From assembly GCA_949152475.1 (NCBI GenBank), contig OX424555.1:62973977-63037976 (forward strand): a DNA stretch of 64,000 nt, in the 5' to 3' direction. Both the position numbers and the translations under genes were made by a program. This DNA comes from Terebella lapidaria. Lineage: Eukaryota > Annelida > Polychaeta > Terebellida > Terebellidae. Within the stretch, counting starts at the first letter, position 1, and every line of letters starts with the position of its first letter. Shown one piece after another: positions 13,549 through 25,860 of this stretch. The notes under the pieces are model-generated. The model saw nothing but the letters and a program-made list of their open reading frames with translations. It was not told the origin of the DNA and ran no database searches.

Positions 13549-14275
13549 AAAACGTGTGGCAGGGTTTGCTTCCAAATACAAAAGGACCTAAAACTAGTAC
13601 TGATGTATCAATGAAGCGATAATAAATATGTGAAACATAAGCATGTGAAACGTATACCGGGTACATGTCGATGGATATGCATAACATATACTCGAAATAT
13701 ATTGAATTAGTTCTAAGTTGGAAAGATTTAGTCATGTAAATACGTCCCACGCCTCCCGCCCATAACTTTGTTTTGAATCATTTAATTAATGTTAAGTTCT
13801 TGTGCTTCTATTGGGTAAAAACCCACTGTTTTAAGAATTTCCAAATCCAATAGGTTATATGAAAAATGGATAGAATCAAATTCAATTATAATTGAGGTCT
13901 CGACTTGTTTGCGGTGTTTTGTGCCAGTCGTGTTCTAATCGAAACTTTCTCCGAGATTTCCTTTGATAGATGTGGAGTGAAAATGACCAATTGAAAATTC
14001 AAGCTTATCCAATGATTCAGCCATGTACACCTAATCATCTGGAATAAGTATGCATTGGACATGATAATTTTCCCCCAGAAGTTACATCCCAGCGGTATTA
14101 GGAAATGTTTTTCACTATTTACACGAAAAACCGGATATACTAGTAAACATATTTACTATTATTATTGGGATCATAACCTAAACTCAAAATATGATATTCT
14201 CGTGGTTCCGTTAGTCTGCTCCTTTGCTTTTAGCCCAGTGACCTCCGAGGCGGCGGCCCGCCAGACACACGAGAT

Positions 14276-17200
14276 TTAGGCGGTCGCCTTCAACAGGTTC
14301 TCTATATCGTCATGAATGTTCTCGGGGCTGTATCCCTCGGAGTAATGCATAACCGGCTTCCCGTTACGGTCCAACAGGAACTTCTCAAAGTTCCAGCGGA
14401 TGTCACTAGCTTTGAAGTTATCGTAGTGGAGTCGGTTCTTGGGAGGGAACTCACCGAGCGCTGGTGGACACGCCGACTGTTGAATGGGGGTTAAAATATG
14501 CAAAACCCGATTGTAATTATATCACTCAGTGTCTTGAAAAAGACTATTTTTACACGAGAGGCCAGTATGTCAATAAATTTAGGTGAGGGAAATGACTAAT
14601 TTTTCGCGCAGTGCCAAATATTTGTTTGATGTCTCACGATCGGAGAGACGTACAAAGTGTACCTTTAGATAAGTGTAGATGGGGTGTTCGTTGGGTCCAT
14701 TGACTTCAATCTTCTCGCTGAGGTCGAAGTTTGGTTCAAACCCGTCCCCGGGTCTGACATATTTCAGGCTGTTCAAGATCTCCGTGCCATTGGCGCCAGG
14801 CTCTTGCTGCCAAAAATAACACGGATATTTACACTCAGATAACACAGTCTTTATGATAGCCATAAAAAACATTAACATTTTATCTCGTATTTATGTGCGA
14901 TGTGATATAACACGGATATATATACACTCAACAGATATTTACAATCACAAAACATACACATGTCTTTATCATTGAATAATCACCACACGTCGAGTCAGAT
15001 ATACAGTAGACTAATGTATGCAATGTTACTATGTCCAAGGTTTATTATCAATGTGGGCGAATTATTACCTAAATAAACCCAGCATAATTATTCCGGACAA
15101 AATAATATTCAACATTGGAAGGACTATAAATGAACACATAATATTACAGCCCACACCAGCCGCAAAGTTACTTTTTCCATTCCGTGTTTATCATTATTAA
15201 GCTAGTTCATTGTCATGTAATCACTGGCAGTGGATAAAGCATTGCATGGAGGAAAAGAGGAAAATGTAAACTATGAACTCAACTCTAATTTGAATAAAAA
15301 ATACTGATCAGCATTGGCTTGAACCGTAGTCTGCCATAAAACAAAGAAGAACTAACTATGGTCATACTGTTTGAAACACTTGAACTTTGATTAGACGGTT
15401 TTAATGATATAGAGAGTTATTCAAGGAAACCCACGATAAAAAAATTCTTGTTTGGCAGTACATTCACCAGCTTTTTGTGAATTACTGCATCTAGCGAGGA
15501 GATTGTGAACTGTAAAGACTAATTAATATGAATTGAAATATTTATATCTACAATGTAGATGATGCCCAAGTCAAAACATTCTCTTGATTTCAAAACTTCA
15601 AGGGGGGGGGGGGGGTTAAGTAATACGATTATGTAGCTTAATATTCAGCGAAATGGTGAAAACCATTTCGTTATAATAATCCTGAAAAAGAAGTTTGGCC
15701 AATTTGTGGACCCGTCTTCATCAGATTAAGGAATACTCACAAGGCCAAACTGGTTACAGGGCACGCCGAGAACCTTGAACTCTCGGTATGATGACTGTAG
15801 TGCATTCAGGGGCAGATACTGGTCGGTCGAGCCTCAAAACGACGCCACGTTCACAACCAGGACCACCTTACCCTGCGCAAAACACAAAACAAGACTTGAC
15901 CACAAATTCCCAGATATGAAGTTATAATTGAAAATTGCGTGGAAAGCTAAGACTACGTATACACGAGGTGACGCCAAAGAAGCCTCCTGGTACTGATTCC
16001 GGTTAAGTGTACGGTCTACCTTGCACCGGTCCCAGTCGAGTGTACGTCCTACAGCAGGCCTACCTTGCACTGGTCCCAGTCCAGTGACGTCCTACACCAG
16101 GCCTACCTTGCACTGGTCCCAGTCCAGTGCACGTTCTACAGCAGGCCTACCTTGCACTGGTCCCAATCGAGTGTACGTCCTACAGCAGGCCTACCTTGTA
16201 CTGGTCCCAGACGAGTGTACGGTCTACAGGAGGCCTACCTTGTACTGGTCCCAGACGAGTGTACGTCCTACAGCAGGCCTACCTTGCACTGGTCCCAGTC
16301 CAGTGCACGTTCTACAGCAGGCCTACCTTGCACTGGTCCCAATCGAGTGTACGTCCTACAGCAGGCCTACCTTGTACTGGTCCCAGACGAGTGTACGTCC
16401 TACAGCAGGCCTACCTTGCACTGGTCCCAGTCGAGTGTACGTACTACAGCAGGCCTACCTTGCACTGGTTCCAGTCGAGTGTACGTCCTACAGCAGGCCT
16501 ACCTTGTACTGGTCCCAGTCGAGTGTACGTCCTACAGCAGGCCTACCTTGTGCTGGTCCCAGTCGAGTGTACGTACTACAGCAGGCCTACCTTGCACTGG
16601 TTCCAGTCGAGTGTACGTACTACAGCAGGCCTACCTTGCACTGGTTCCAGTCGAGTGTACGTCCTACAGCAGGCCTACCTTGTACTGGTCCCAGTCGAGT
16701 GTACGTCCTACAGCAGGCCTACCTTGTACTGGTCCCAGTCGAGTGTACGTCCTACAGCAGGCCTACCTTGTACTGGTCCCAGTCGAGTGTACGTCCTACA
16801 GCAGGCCTACCTTGTACTGGTCCCAGTCGAGTGTACGTCCTACAGCAGGCCTACCTTGTACTGGTCCCAGTCGAGTGTACGTCCTACAGCAGGCCTACCT
16901 TGTACTGGCCCCAACCGAGTGTACGGCCTACAGCAGGCCTACCTTGTGCTGTTCCCAGTCGAGTGTACGGTCTACAACAAGCCTACCTTGTACTGGTCCC
17001 AGTCGAGTGTACAGTCTACAGTAGGCCTACCTTGTACTGGTCCCAGTCTATTATACGGCCTACAGCAGGCCTACCTTGTACTGGTCCCAGTCGAGTGTAA
17101 GATCTACAGCAAGCCTACCTTGTACTGGTCCCAGTCGAGTGTACGGTCTACAGCAGGCCTACCTTGTACTGATCCCAATCGAGTGGCGTCGTCCCATGTA

Positions 17201-17351
17201 CCTCCTTCAGTTCATGGTCGTAGATGCTGTCCTCGCTGAGGAAGGAGTGGTAGCAGAAAACTTTGTTGGCCCTGGCTGCCGACACCACATCTGCCAGGCC
17301 CCAGAATCCTAGGACCAGAGCCAGTAGTGACCCTGACTGGATCCCACCCAT
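14276..17351 (-). CDS. Secreted selenocysteine glutathione peroxidase (GPx3-like)
   Basis: Reduces hydrogen and lipid peroxides with glutathione or thioredoxin-type donors; the signal peptide implies extracellular action. Four phase-0 exons: 17351-17163, 15872-15741, 14806-14663 and 14476-14276, giving 221 residues. This is close to the usual length of extracellular GPx (about 220-226). Residues 1-25 form a signal peptide ([18 protein letters not shown]). The active-site block is [12 protein letters not shown]-Sec-GSTDQY. The remaining catalytic residues are present: Gln in PCNQFG, and Trp and Asn in IRWNFEKFL. The segment [18 protein letters not shown] and the longer middle region fit tetrameric GPx1/GPx3 rather than monomeric GPx4. 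Sec is encoded by TGA, so simple ORF callers stop there. A SECIS candidate and a poly(A) signal lie downstream. Intron 1 is expanded by a minisatellite derived from its own donor. Confidence 0.93.
15834..15836 (-). other. Selenocysteine TGA codon of GPx
   Basis: An in-frame TGA sits exactly at the catalytic position in VNVASF-TGA-GSTDQYL. The flanking frame is open and conserved on both sides, and a 3' SECIS candidate is present. It therefore reads as Sec rather than a stop. In cysteine-type GPx paralogues this codon is TGC or TGT. Confidence 0.92.
16000..17185. repeat. 44-bp minisatellite in GPx intron 1, built from the splice junction
   Basis: About 26 tandem units of 44 bp. On the minus strand each unit contains CGACTGGGACCAGTACAAG followed by GTAGGCCTGCTG. 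That is the last coding bases of GPx exon 1 (...LDWDQYK) plus the 5' splice site and the first intron bases. The unit next to exon 1 is the real junction. Units in the middle of the array are near-identical and those at the edges more varied. Because 44 is not a multiple of 3, all three plus-strand frames stay open, which produces long meaningless ORFs. Confidence 0.95.
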
Positions 17352-18295
17352 AGTGACTCAACAACTGACTCCTCCGTTAGTTGGACTCAACTTTGTTCTG
17401 AGCTGTGGATTTTGTGACTCGCATTTAATGCTCACTCCTTTCCAACTAAAATTACATGGTCAAAATTGGTGACACTTGCACTTGACGGATAAAAAACCAG
17501 GAAAGAAAAAAGAAAAAGTGGAATAACAGTAACTGGCGCCGTGCTATTTCTGACACGGACTAAAACCAGTTCTTTCGTGGGTTTCATCGAATAGTTTTTT
17601 CCTGCCTGTAGTTATCACGATAATTATAACAATACTCCAATTTTAGCCTTATCAGCAACGTGCTATCAGAGAGGACGTATTATACAACTGCGGTATTTTA
17701 TTATATTAAAGGCAAGTGCATGTAAGCTTCAGGAAATATATATGTCGTCCTTTAGCAGTACGTAGCCTGATTCCACGATTCCTAGATATTTTGTTTATTA
17801 AAAGAATACCATAACTAGTGGATTTCAAAACATTCTCCATATTTAGAACAATTCCAGTACCACAAACTGTAGACTGTGAGATCAGTCCTCCATAAACATT
17901 ATCTTCCGAATCGACTTTTCATCGTTCGAACCCGTGAGGAAAATATTTTACTAGTGCCTAGCATTCAACATACACCGAAACCACCAAATCCTCGAACCAC
18001 TATATGTAGTATCGATGGACTAAGCTGAGCCAAAGTTTTGTCGGACTCTGCTTTCAATTGGAAAGGTTGTAGATGTATCGTGATCGATATGCTAGATAAT
18101 TGTAATATCGTTAATATCTTACGCAAATGAGCCTGTTTCTGTAATATCACTGTCAGTACAGGCAGTACCAATTTCCAACGAGAACTAACAAAAAAATAAT
18201 AATAATAATAAGCATTTGCTTGGAATGTAAGTTGTAATCACATTACAACCATAAAATAAGATAAACGTTCACTTAAGGTTGTTCGCTACCTTTGG
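17352..18295. other. Upstream region of GPx; no gene seen
   Basis: AT-rich DNA that must contain the GPx promoter and any 5' UTR on the minus strand. I see no convincing TATA box or other core element and no coding segment. Confidence 0.4.
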
Positions 18296-20265
18296 ACCCG
18301 GTCAGAGTGAGCTGAAATTTGAAATTCATTTGATGATTTTCAGACTTTTAAAAAATCATCAATATGACATTGTGCATTCGAAAACAGAACGTTGATATCA
18401 CATATTCTATTCAGTGTGGGATTATAGGCCATTTTACTAAAAAATACCACCGAAAGGGGCACTTTTGGCCATTTTCACTAAAAATAATATCTAATAAGAT
18501 CATGTGAATATATTTCTCCGAACCGCTGTGTACGTTTTTGAAAGAAAAAATATGGGGTCACATTGCTAGTTTTTTGTTACATGTTGTCATATATGTGGAT
18601 GTCAGTGAATTTAAATTTCAGCAAATTTAGGTGTAATTTCCTATTCTTGTTTAGAGGAAAAATTAGCATGGTGACCCCATAGCGACAATCCCATAACACA
18701 GATATTTGGACCGTGCAATGAACGGGGCAATTTGATTTTCGATTTCGACTGATTGTTTCAATAGCAGGAGAAAGTCTTCACTAACTGTGATGTGAAGTCC
18801 CGACGGATTTTCGATAATTTATATGCAAGTTATATGAAACCGAGCAAATAGAATTTTCGAAATTTGGCCGAAATTTTGGCGGGAAAAGTTGTTTGTCGCC
18901 AGAAATGACGAAATCACGTAAAATAACGCGACGTTTTAAATCTCACTGTCCAGCCCTATAGTCTTGAAAAATTTGTCAGCTAATTAGTATGCAAATAAGA
19001 TGTGTGACGTCATTGACAGATTGCTTTTTAATGAGGCGTTTAAACATGTCACAATTAGGCATTTAAGCTTATGTTAGGTCACTAAAACTTATCAGTTATA
19101 TCGTTCAGTAGGAATAGTCAGTGAGTGTATGTCAATTTTTGTTGACATGGCAACCAATGTGTTGATTTGGCCCTTAGTAACCAGGTTGCTAAGACTGGTT
19201 TTCAAGTTCAAACAAGACATAAAAGTATCAAACCAATTTAGATTACAGGGTAGTGACAATATTTTATGTAATTGATCAACAAAATGTACAAAAAACACTC
19301 CTTAGCAACCGATACAGGCCTGAGATATCACTGACATTTAGAGCCATGTGAAGTTAATGTATCCTATTATCGCTGGTGCCTGTATTGGTTACTAAGGGTG
19401 GTGTTCAGACATTTTGCTGATATATTCCTCAATATATTGCTATTACTCTATTGTCTGAAATGGTTTCATTCATGTATATCTCGTTTTCAATTAGATATTG
19501 GCCCTAGCAACCATGGTTGCTAAGGGCTCAGCCAGGCCATTGGTTGCCATGGCAACCACAAATTTCATGGAATCACTGACTATTCCAACTAAAACACATA
19601 AAAAAAAGGGATTTTGGTGAAAAAATATGGATACAAAATTTTAAAATGCCTAAATAAGAAGCAGTCTGTCAGTAACGTCACCCGGCTCATTTGCATATTA
19701 ATTAGCTGTCAAATTCTGTTGCCAAATTATGTAAATATATACATGTTTAAAGTGCCATAACTTTGGAATGAATCATGATATCAATATGCTGTGCAGAACA
19801 TTTTGTTCGGTTCAAATAGTGCTTTCACATACACAACAAAAAACAATATCCAATTTTCTTGATATATACCCTTTAATTTTAGTGAAAATGGCCAAAAATG
19901 CCCTTTTTCGTGGTACTTTTTGAGTAAAATTACCCAGAATTCCACACTAAATAGAATATGTGATCCCAACCTTCTGTTTTCGAATGCACAATGTCATATT
20001 GATGATTTTTTAAAAGTCTGAACATCATCAAATGAATCTCAAATTTCAGCTCAAATTTTCAGAAAAATCTATTCGAAAGCTTTCATTGAATATTGATTTT
20101 AGTGAAAATGGCCAAAAATAACCAATTTTGAGGGCATTTTGGGGGTGAAATTACCCCTAGTTCCACACTGAAGAGAATATTTGATCCCAATTTTTTTGTT
20201 TTCGATTGCACAATGTCATATTGATGATTCTTTGAAAGTCTGAAAATAATCAAATGAATCTTGTT
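18296..20265. mobile_element. Long foldback (inverted-repeat) non-autonomous element
   Basis: The left arm starts near GAGCTGAAATTTGAAATTCA (about 18.3 kb). It is matched in inverse orientation by about 19.87-20.06 kb, and partly again by an extra copy at about 20.09-20.265 kb. Shared pieces include CAATATGACATTGTGCATTC and GGCCATTTTCACTAAAA. Inner arms also match inversely: ATGCAAAT with TGACGTCA at about 18.99-19.02 kb, and CGTCA with ATTTGCAT at about 19.67-19.70 kb. The centre has AGCAACCATGGTTGCT and a perfect GGTTGCCATGGCAACC palindrome. No ORF of substance. A shorter relative lies at 48,690-49,573. Superfamily unknown. Confidence 0.8.
19542..19557. promoter_or_regulatory. Perfect RFX X-box-like palindrome
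   Basis: GGTTGCCATGGCAACC is a perfect 16-bp palindrome matching the RFX-factor X-box consensus. It lies in the centre of the foldback element. The motif match is direct; binding is not shown. Confidence 0.5.
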
Positions 20266-20299
20266 TGAAACACACATTACCACGATAACCTCTGATCTT

Positions 20300-23200
20300 T
20301 ATCGACCGGTTACACTGGTTTTTTTTCTTCGTGCTCGTGTGCTATACTGCCAACGCTTCGGAATCTGGGAGTCTTGCTTTCTGGGTGAGCATGACGGAGG
20401 CGGTGACCATGCGCAGCTCCCGTCTCCGATGTTCAGCGTAAAGGAGCTTGGCTCCCGAGAACAAACAATTCTAGGCACCATCAAGAGGAGGCCGTTTGGT
20501 TCGGCGTATGCGCCTGAGACTATGGCTAATCCCTGAGGTGGTACGTACATGCTTTGGGCTAACAGAGGTCATATCCCCTCATTGGACTATCTGCAGGTCC
20601 AGCCAGCAACAGATACCAACTGGCTCACAGGCGCTGATAATGGCTGTGCTACAGCTCAGCAGGGCGCCCACACCCTTAGAGTGCCACGCGGTGCCACATT
20701 CTACATTTGTGCCATTGCCAGGATCATTCCGATGACGAACGCATTGCAACCTTTCACATACCTGCCAAAAATTGCCCCAGGGACTCGCCCTCTGTCAAAA
20801 ACACACTCTAAGGATGCCCACGGAAGAGACATTAGACTTGGTGGCGATCTGAGCCCGTTCACAAACACATCGACTGTCTTGAAGACCACGAGAGCCCTCC
20901 TCTGGACTTGACCACATTGAGGAAGTGTCTCCGGTCATGCGATCCGAGCTGTTTGGCCAGCAGCCTTGGCTGCTCACTGGCGTTAGATCCCGAGAGTATG
21001 GCTGGTCTAGAAGCCACCGTAAAGTCCGACAATGGATTTCATTGTCCCATCTTGCCTAGGATATTGGCGCTGCCGCTGGGATTTTAGCCGTCACCTCTGA
21101 GGAGGCCTGATGGAAGATCTCGCCAGTGCCGCTCCTAAGTGCCGGCCTGACATTGTGCCAGACCACAGCCGCAGACGTGGACAATCTGCTACAACGAAGT
21201 CCACCGTCTGAGTCACACCCTAGTGAATTGTCTCCATACGGCTGCTACGAACGTGGTCGGTAGCATTATTATAATAGGCAATGGGATGCCCGAGCCTGCT
21301 CACCCTCTCTGCACTGACTGTTCGGACAGTGACACTCAGAGGAACTGTTGAAGGGAGAGGGGATGATAATACCAAAGCAGTCATGGAATAAGCATGTGGA
21401 CAAGCCTCCGAAGTGAGCTTGGGATATACACTGTCCCAGCTTTAGTGGGAATGACTCCCAAACAAAGTTCCCAACACCCATGTCTCTGTTTATGCATGTG
21501 GCTCGCTATCAGGGATAGACCTAGACTTCCCCCGCTTTGGCGGTGGTACCGTCAGTCAGCTATCCAGGAAAGACGTTGTTGACTGGCACACCAGGTTACC
21601 ACTGGCAACTTGTGGCTTTGGCTATGGAGTATGCAGTTACTCCCAGCTGCATGATGCTTATGCACAGAGGCAGGTGAGAGCACCTCCTGTGTTGGCATTA
21701 ATCCGAACTTGATGTCCTTCACAAGGCTGGTCAATGCTGGTGATGGACACTGGTCCACCGCTGACACAGGTCAAACTGCAGATGATGGATTCAGACTGTT
21801 TGACCGCTCTCAGAGTGTTAAACAGCCTGGCCAATCTGCGTGGAGGAAGAGATTTGACAGTAACAAGATCGCTCTAGACTACCTCTGACAGCTTGAGTTG
21901 ATCGCTTCCTAACAAGGATGTACCGACGGGCACATCAATTACATCCTTGCGCTCCAGGTGTCTGGATACAAAACCTTCCCAGATTTTAATCCAATGAGAT
22001 TTGAGGCAACCCAGATTGTCCAATCCATTGATAGACAGCTGTACTACATACGGCCAGGCACAATAGGCAGTTGATGCAAGATTCTATTAATGCAACTCTT
22101 GCTATCGAATCATTGATGACTGCACGTGAATTGCAAGCAGATCATTGAAATTGCACGGGAATCACCTGATTCCTGCAGAGAAGGGGTCTCGCACTACGCC
22201 AGCGCCAGCCACCACCTCGAACATGTTCCACTGGGAAGATCCAGCTTTATACGCTACACCATGGAACCTGGGTCTCCACCAGAATGAGCACAAGCTCACC
22301 GACCACCAGTGCAGATACAGGTGGCTCGATCACCATTCCGTACGACTCACAAGAAAAGATTATGAAGAAGAAGTGTAGGATCTTGGTGTGGTGTAGATGA
22401 TTGTGCACTGCACAGGAATTGACTTTCTGGGCCTGGCCCAAAGCTGCACCTTCTCGTCTGGTCCTAGTGCCGACCGAACCCACTACAGTTGCTCTAAGCA
22501 GCAGGGTCACTTCTGGCTCCAGTGCCCCAACTTGTTTGAGCGCCTGCAGTCTAGTGGTTATTGCGTCAGTATAAGTGAGAGCTCTGCAATGCCCCCACGT
22601 CGTTTAAGTACCACGTGAAAATGGTGCAAAAAGGATATCTTTGGAAGCGAAGCAGGGTGTACATCCACGTTGTCATTGTGCATGTACCAGCAGACACGGT
22701 TCAAACCCAAGTCGTGAACGCTTTGCCATGGAGATTTTGTACTTCAATTACTGGTGACTAGAACAAGCGTCCGTCGAGACCTCTGGAAGGTAGATAGCAT
22801 AATGTGTCGGCCCTTCAACGTGGGAGACGTGAGGTCCTTTCTGGTCTTTGTGAGATGCCACCGCCACTTCATCTGAGTTTCGTGGAAATTGTGCCTCCCT
22901 TGATCATCCTCACTGAGAAGGTAGCCAATTTTGTCTGGGACACTTAGCAGGAGGTCGCCTCCGTTGACCTGCATAAGTCATTAACGTCTGCTCCTGTGCT
23001 TTGACACCGATGGAACCAGCTGCCATTCGATCTGGGATTGCGGCACAGCTGAAGTAGAACTTTCTCGGACGAGGTACCCTCCTTGTGGGCTCCGACCCTG
23101 ATTAGGTCGAGTTATGTTGTTGTCGTTACTGCTGCTGTTGTTGTTGTTGTTGTTGTTGTTGTTGTGGTTGTTGTTGTTGTTGACTTTCGATAGACAGCTG

Positions 23201-24294
23201 TACTACATATGGCCAGGCACGATTGGCAGTCGATGCAAGAGGCTATTGATGCAGCTCTTGCTATCGAATCATTGTTGAGTGCACGTGAATTGCAAGCAAA
23301 TCTTTGGTGAGCAAATCATCGCACTACGCCAGCGCCAGCCACCACCTCGAATATGTTCCACTGGGAAGATCCAACTTTATACGTTACACAATGGAACCTG
23401 GGTCTCCACCAGCATGAGCACAAGCTCACCGACCACCAGTGCAGATACAGGTGGCTCGGTCACCATTCTTGAAACTCACAAGGAAACTATGAAGAAGAGG
23501 TGTAGGACCTTGGTGTGGTGTACATGATTGTGCACTGCACAGGAATTGACTTTCTGGGCCTGGCCCAAAGCTGCGCCTTCTCGTCTGATCCTAGTGCCGA
23601 CCGAACCCACTATTGTTGCTCTTAGCAGGGTCACTTCTGGCTCCAGTGCCCCGATTTATTTGAGCGCCTGCAGTCTAGTGGTTATTGCGACAGTATTCCC
23701 GAGCTCTGCAATGCCCCTATGTCTTTTGAGTGCCACGTGAAAATGGTGCAAAAAGAATATCTTTGGGAGCGGAGCAGACGTTGTCATCGTGAATGTACAC
23801 TCTTTGAGAAGAGACCATGGCCAATTTCCAGATGGTGTTCCATCACACCCAGCAGACACGGTTCAAACCCAAGTCGTGAACTCTTTGCCATGGAGATTTT
23901 GTACTTCAATTACTGGTGACTAGAACAAGCGTCCGTCCAGACCTCTGGAAGCTGGATAGCATAATATGTCGGCTCTTCAACGTGGGAGACGTGAGGTCCT
24001 TTCTGGTCTTTGTGAGATACCACCGCCACTTCATCTGAGTTTCGTGGAAATTGTGCCTCCCTTGATCATCCTCACTGAGAAGGTAGCCAATTTTGTCTGG
24101 AACACTTAGCAGGAGGTCGCCTCCGTTGACCTGCATAAGTCATTAACGTCTGCTCCTGTGCTTTGACACCGATGGGACCAGCTGCCATTCGATCTGGGAT
24201 TGCGGCACAGCTGAAGTAGAACTTTCTCGGACGAGGTACCCTCCTTGTGGGCTCCGACCCTGACTAGGTCGAGTTATGTTGTTGTCGTTACTGC

Positions 24295-24331
<37 letters not shown>

Positions 24332-25860
24332 GACTTTCAATAGACGGCTGTACTACATATGGCCAGGCACGATAGGCAGTCGATGCAAGAGGCTATTGAT
24401 GCAGCTCTTGCTATCAAATCATTGTTGAGTGCACGTGAATTGCAAGCAAATCTTTGGTGAGCAAATCATCGCCAGCGCCAGCCACCACCTCGAATATATG
24501 TTCCACTGGGAAGATCCAACTTTATACGCTACACAATGGAACCTGGGTCTCCACCAGCATGAGCACAAGCTCACCGACCACCAGTGCAGATACAGGTGGC
24601 TCGGTCACCATTCTTGAAACTCACAAGAGGAGACTATGAAGAAGAGGTGTAGGACCTTGGTGTGGTGTACATGATTGTGCACTGCACAGGAATTGACTTT
24701 CTGGGCCTGGCCCAAAGCTGCGCCTTCTCGTCTGATCCTAGTGCCGACCGAACCCACTACTGTTGCTCTAAGCAGGGTCACTTCTGGCTCCAGTGCCCCC
24801 ACTTGTTTGAGCACCTGCAGTCTAGTGGTTATTGCGACAGTATTCCCGAGCTCTGCAATGCCCCTATGTCTTTTGAGTGCCACGTGAAAATGGTGCAAAA
24901 AGAATATCTTTGGAAGCGAAGCAGACGTTGTCATCGTGAATATACACTCTTTGAGAAGAGACCATGGCCAATTTCCAGATGGTGTCCCATCACACCCAGC
25001 AGACATGGTTCAAACCTAAGTCGTGAATTCTTTGCCATGGAGATTTTGTACTTCAATTACTGGTGACTAGAACAAGCGTCCGTCGAGACCTCTGGAAGCT
25101 GGATAGCATAATGTATCGGCCCTTCGACGTAGGAGACGTGAGGTTCTTTCTGGTCTTTGTGAGATACCACTGCCACTTCATCTGAGTTTCGTGGAAATTG
25201 TGCCTCCCTTGATCATGCTCACTGAGAAGGGAGCCAATTTTATCTGGACACTTAGTGTCTTGTAGGAGGTTCATACTGGACGTGGACTAGAGTGAGTTCG
25301 TGCTCGCCGGTGTGGCAGATTGTAGAAGAACATGTATTAGCCTAAGTGCGTTTTGTTCTCAGCTGCTTGCAAATGAACTACTGCACAACCCATCTTGAGC
25401 ACCTCACGGTGGTGATCAGGATCGAGTGCTTCCGGTATTACCTATTAGGAGGACACTACCGCCTGCGGACAGAACATAGTTTGCTCTGGTGGTTTCTGAA
25501 GTACAGCGAAGCCAACGGTGAGGTGACACAGTGGCTTTTCAAAGGAGTATGATAAGCAAATTGATTACAGTGCTGGTAAGCACCATGGAAATGCTGACAG
25601 CCTGTCACGTTTTGCAAGAATCCAAATATGCCGGTGCTTTCTCTGTCAGAGGCATTGCAGATTTTTCCTCAGATAACACAACTAAGACAACTGCGGCGGC
25701 CCAGCCACCGGGTGTATACCCGTTGGGTACACACCGATGGAACCAGCCGCCATTCGATCCGGGATTGCGGCACAGCTGAAGTAAAACTTTCTCGGATGAG
25801 GTACCCTCCTTGTGGGCTCCGACCCTGACTAGGTCGAGTTATGTTGTTGTTGTTGTGCGC
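20300..25860 (+). mobile_element. Ty3/Gypsy-related LTR retroelement fossil, rearranged
   Basis: Recognisable parts: a gag-like segment containing a zinc-knuckle-like motif (CSKQGHFWLQCP), present in several tandem copies, and a short RNase H segment at about 25.37-25.63 kb (RYYLLGGHYRLRTEH, with a GKHHGNADSLSRF-like end). No integrase or paired LTRs were identified. The region 20.3-22.0 kb has similar composition but no domain I can name. The fossil is broken, with many breaks, and is internally duplicated. It looks old apart from the near-identical tandem units, which are younger. Confidence 0.6.
22025..25285 (+). repeat. Three tandem copies of a ~1.15-kb unit inside the Gypsy fossil
   Basis: Units begin at about 22,030, 23,190 and 24,335 with GATAGACAGCTGTACTACAT-like sequence. 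Spacing is about 1,160 and 1,147 bp. Two junctions carry (TTG)n runs (about 23,135-23,190 and 24,293-24,332). A fragment of the unit end recurs at about 25,735-25,855. The second and third units are nearly identical. Confidence 0.85.

Noticed and set aside
15834-16070. Reading the TGA at the end of this minus-strand ORF as a true stop (GPx pseudogene)
   Set aside because: The TGA is exactly at the Sec position, the frame continues with conserved GPx sequence, and a SECIS candidate is present.
16021-17239. Three overlapping ORFs of 319-370 codons on the plus strand
   Set aside because: They are translations of the 44-bp minisatellite in GPx intron 1. All frames are open because the period is not a multiple of three and the unit lacks stops.
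20549-20911. A 120-codon ORF as a separate cellular gene
   Set aside because: No recognised domain. It lies in the Gypsy-related fossil region with matching composition, and nothing around it supports a host gene.
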